The position numbers and the translations under genes are program-made. Below are positions 63,312 through 64,000 of a stretch of 64,000 nucleotides of DNA, piece by piece; the stretch's first letter is position 1, and every line of letters begins with the position of its first letter. The notes beneath the pieces were generated by a model. The model saw only the letters and a program-made list of their open reading frames with translations. It ran no database searches and was not told the origin of the DNA. The DNA comes from Bryobacterales bacterium (GTDB lineage Bacteria > Acidobacteriota > Terriglobia > Bryobacterales > Bryobacteraceae), in NCBI GenBank assembly GCA_003166865.1, contig PMUP01000041.1, positions 19,503-83,502 on the forward strand, in the 5' to 3' direction.

Positions 63312-64000
63312 ATGAGCCGGACAATTGGAGTCACTACCGCCGAGCGCATCGCAACCGGGCTGGTCGAGGGTCATGAACTGGTTGGCAAGCTGCGCGTTCA
63401 CGAAGAGGACCCTGGTGCCGAACCCCTGTTCAGTACTCCGCCCACGGGAATTGCGCAGCTTTTCGCCGACGAGATCCGGGCAGTGGCGGCCGGACAAACC
63501 GTGGATGCGATTGGAATCGGACTGCCTGGAATCATTCTGGACTGCTTCATCGAGGAGTCGCCCAATCTCCGCCAGCTCAAGGGCGTGAACATGCGGGACC
63601 TGGTGGCGGAGGCGTTGCGCGAACACGGAATCACGGCGCCGGTGTACATCTACAATGACGCGAATGTGCTCGCGGCCGGTTTGGCGGCCACGCACGGACA
63701 GCTCGACCGCTTCATCCGGGTGTGGACTCTCGGCCACGGCATTGGTTTTGGAGTCTATCCTCCTCGTCCAGGGATCTGGGAAGGCGGCCACGTGGTGGTC
63801 TCGATCGATCCGCGCGAACGCTATTGCGGTTGCGGCGGCGTGGGACATTTGGAGGGCATTATGGGTCACCGCGCGATGCGGCTGCGCTTCCTGGACATGG
63901 AGCCGGATGAGGTGTTCGAGAATGCGCGGAAGCGCGACCAGCGTTGTGTGGAGTTCGTGAAGCTGTGGCATCGCGCGCTGGCCGCAGCCACCGCGAATTC
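63312..64000 (+). CDS. ROK-family protein, 3' end cut by window edge
   Basis: The ATG at 63312 opens a frame that stays open to the window edge (229 residues). The ROK hallmarks are present: IGIGLPGIILD, VYIYNDANVLAAGLAATHG with the catalytic Asp region, WTLGHGIGFGVY and the zinc motif CGCGGVGHLEGIMG (usually CxCGxxGCxE). The N-terminal phosphate loop, normally DIGGTK, is replaced by TIGVTTAERIA, so ATP use is doubtful. It may be a sugar kinase or a ROK-like sugar-binding regulator without a DNA-binding head. It lies 53 bases after sthA on the same strand. Confidence 0.85.
   Translation, partial: MSRTIGVTTAERIATGLVEGHELVGKLRVHEEDPGAEPLFSTPPTGIAQLFADEIRAVAAGQTVDAIGIGLPGIILDCFIEESPNLRQLKGVNMRDLVAEALREHGITAPVYIYNDANVLAAGLAATHGQLDRFIRVWTLGHGIGFGVYPPRPGIWEGGHVVVSIDPRERYCGCGGVGHLEGIMGHRAMRLRFLDMEPDEVFENARKRDQRCVEFVKLWHRALAAATAN

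Noticed and set aside
61855-63324. Long reverse-strand open frame opposite sthA
   Set aside because: No domain, high His and Arg content; antisense shadow.

Overview
This is a 64 kb stretch of a GC-rich, Gram-negative chromosome. It most resembles Acidobacteriota of the Bryobacter/Solibacter type. The evidence is a PadR regulator paired with an acidobacterial-type duplicated permease (ADOP), two secreted PQQ dehydrogenases, one of them linked to a cytochrome c with a CX4CH haem motif, a PEP-CTERM surface protein, and a split glycine decarboxylase (GcvPA/GcvPB). This placement is inferred from gene content only. Gene density is high, intergenic gaps are short, and no gene-free stretch exceeds about 300 bases outside the decayed genes. 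I see no insertion sequence, prophage or CRISPR array.

Layout. 0-4.2 kb: a partial GNAT acetyltransferase, a LytTR response regulator, a decayed subtilisin-like protease and a decayed PEP-CTERM protein. 4.4-7.3 kb: inositol-phosphate synthase, an SDR-type NAD enzyme and a Uma2 nuclease-like protein. 7.3-11.9 kb: a nucleotidyltransferase-like protein, mltG-ruvX, an AI-2E family transporter and a GT9 glycosyltransferase. 11.9-21 kb: a PQQ dehydrogenase, an AbrB/PIN toxin-antitoxin pair, padR-ADOP, a 52-residue small protein, a GT-C membrane glycosyltransferase and a zinc alcohol dehydrogenase. 21-26.7 kb: two thioredoxin-fold proteins, then a STAS-gcvT-gcvH-gcvPA-gcvPB operon. 26.7-28.2 kb: a less typical patch with a methyltransferase and a lipoprotein next to tRNA-Arg(TCG). 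28.4-37.7 kb: a PHP protein, a dioxygenase/hydrolase pair resembling mhqO/mhqD, an SGNH hydrolase, a thiolase, a PQQ dehydrogenase with its cytochrome, and a DinB-like protein. 37.7-48 kb: carAB, a Wzm/Wzt polysaccharide exporter with a frameshifted YfhO-like remnant, ubiX, a PilZ protein, sppA and a sulfotransferase. 48-64 kb: acs, a PIG-L/small membrane protein/sodium-solute symporter operon, a YfhO-like membrane protein, a sigma-54 two-component pair, two envelope lipoproteins, sthA and a partial ROK-family protein.

Most genes are recognisable housekeeping or envelope genes. I found no clear new multi-gene system. The best leads are: a translationally coupled PIG-L / 56-residue single-membrane-span protein / SSS symporter operon; the CX4CH cytochrome fused by overlap to a PQQ dehydrogenase gene; a G-quadruplex-forming tract at a divergent start; a perfect 19-bp tandem duplication carrying an extended -10 promoter element; and a cluster of decaying secreted-protein genes at 1.2-4.2 kb.
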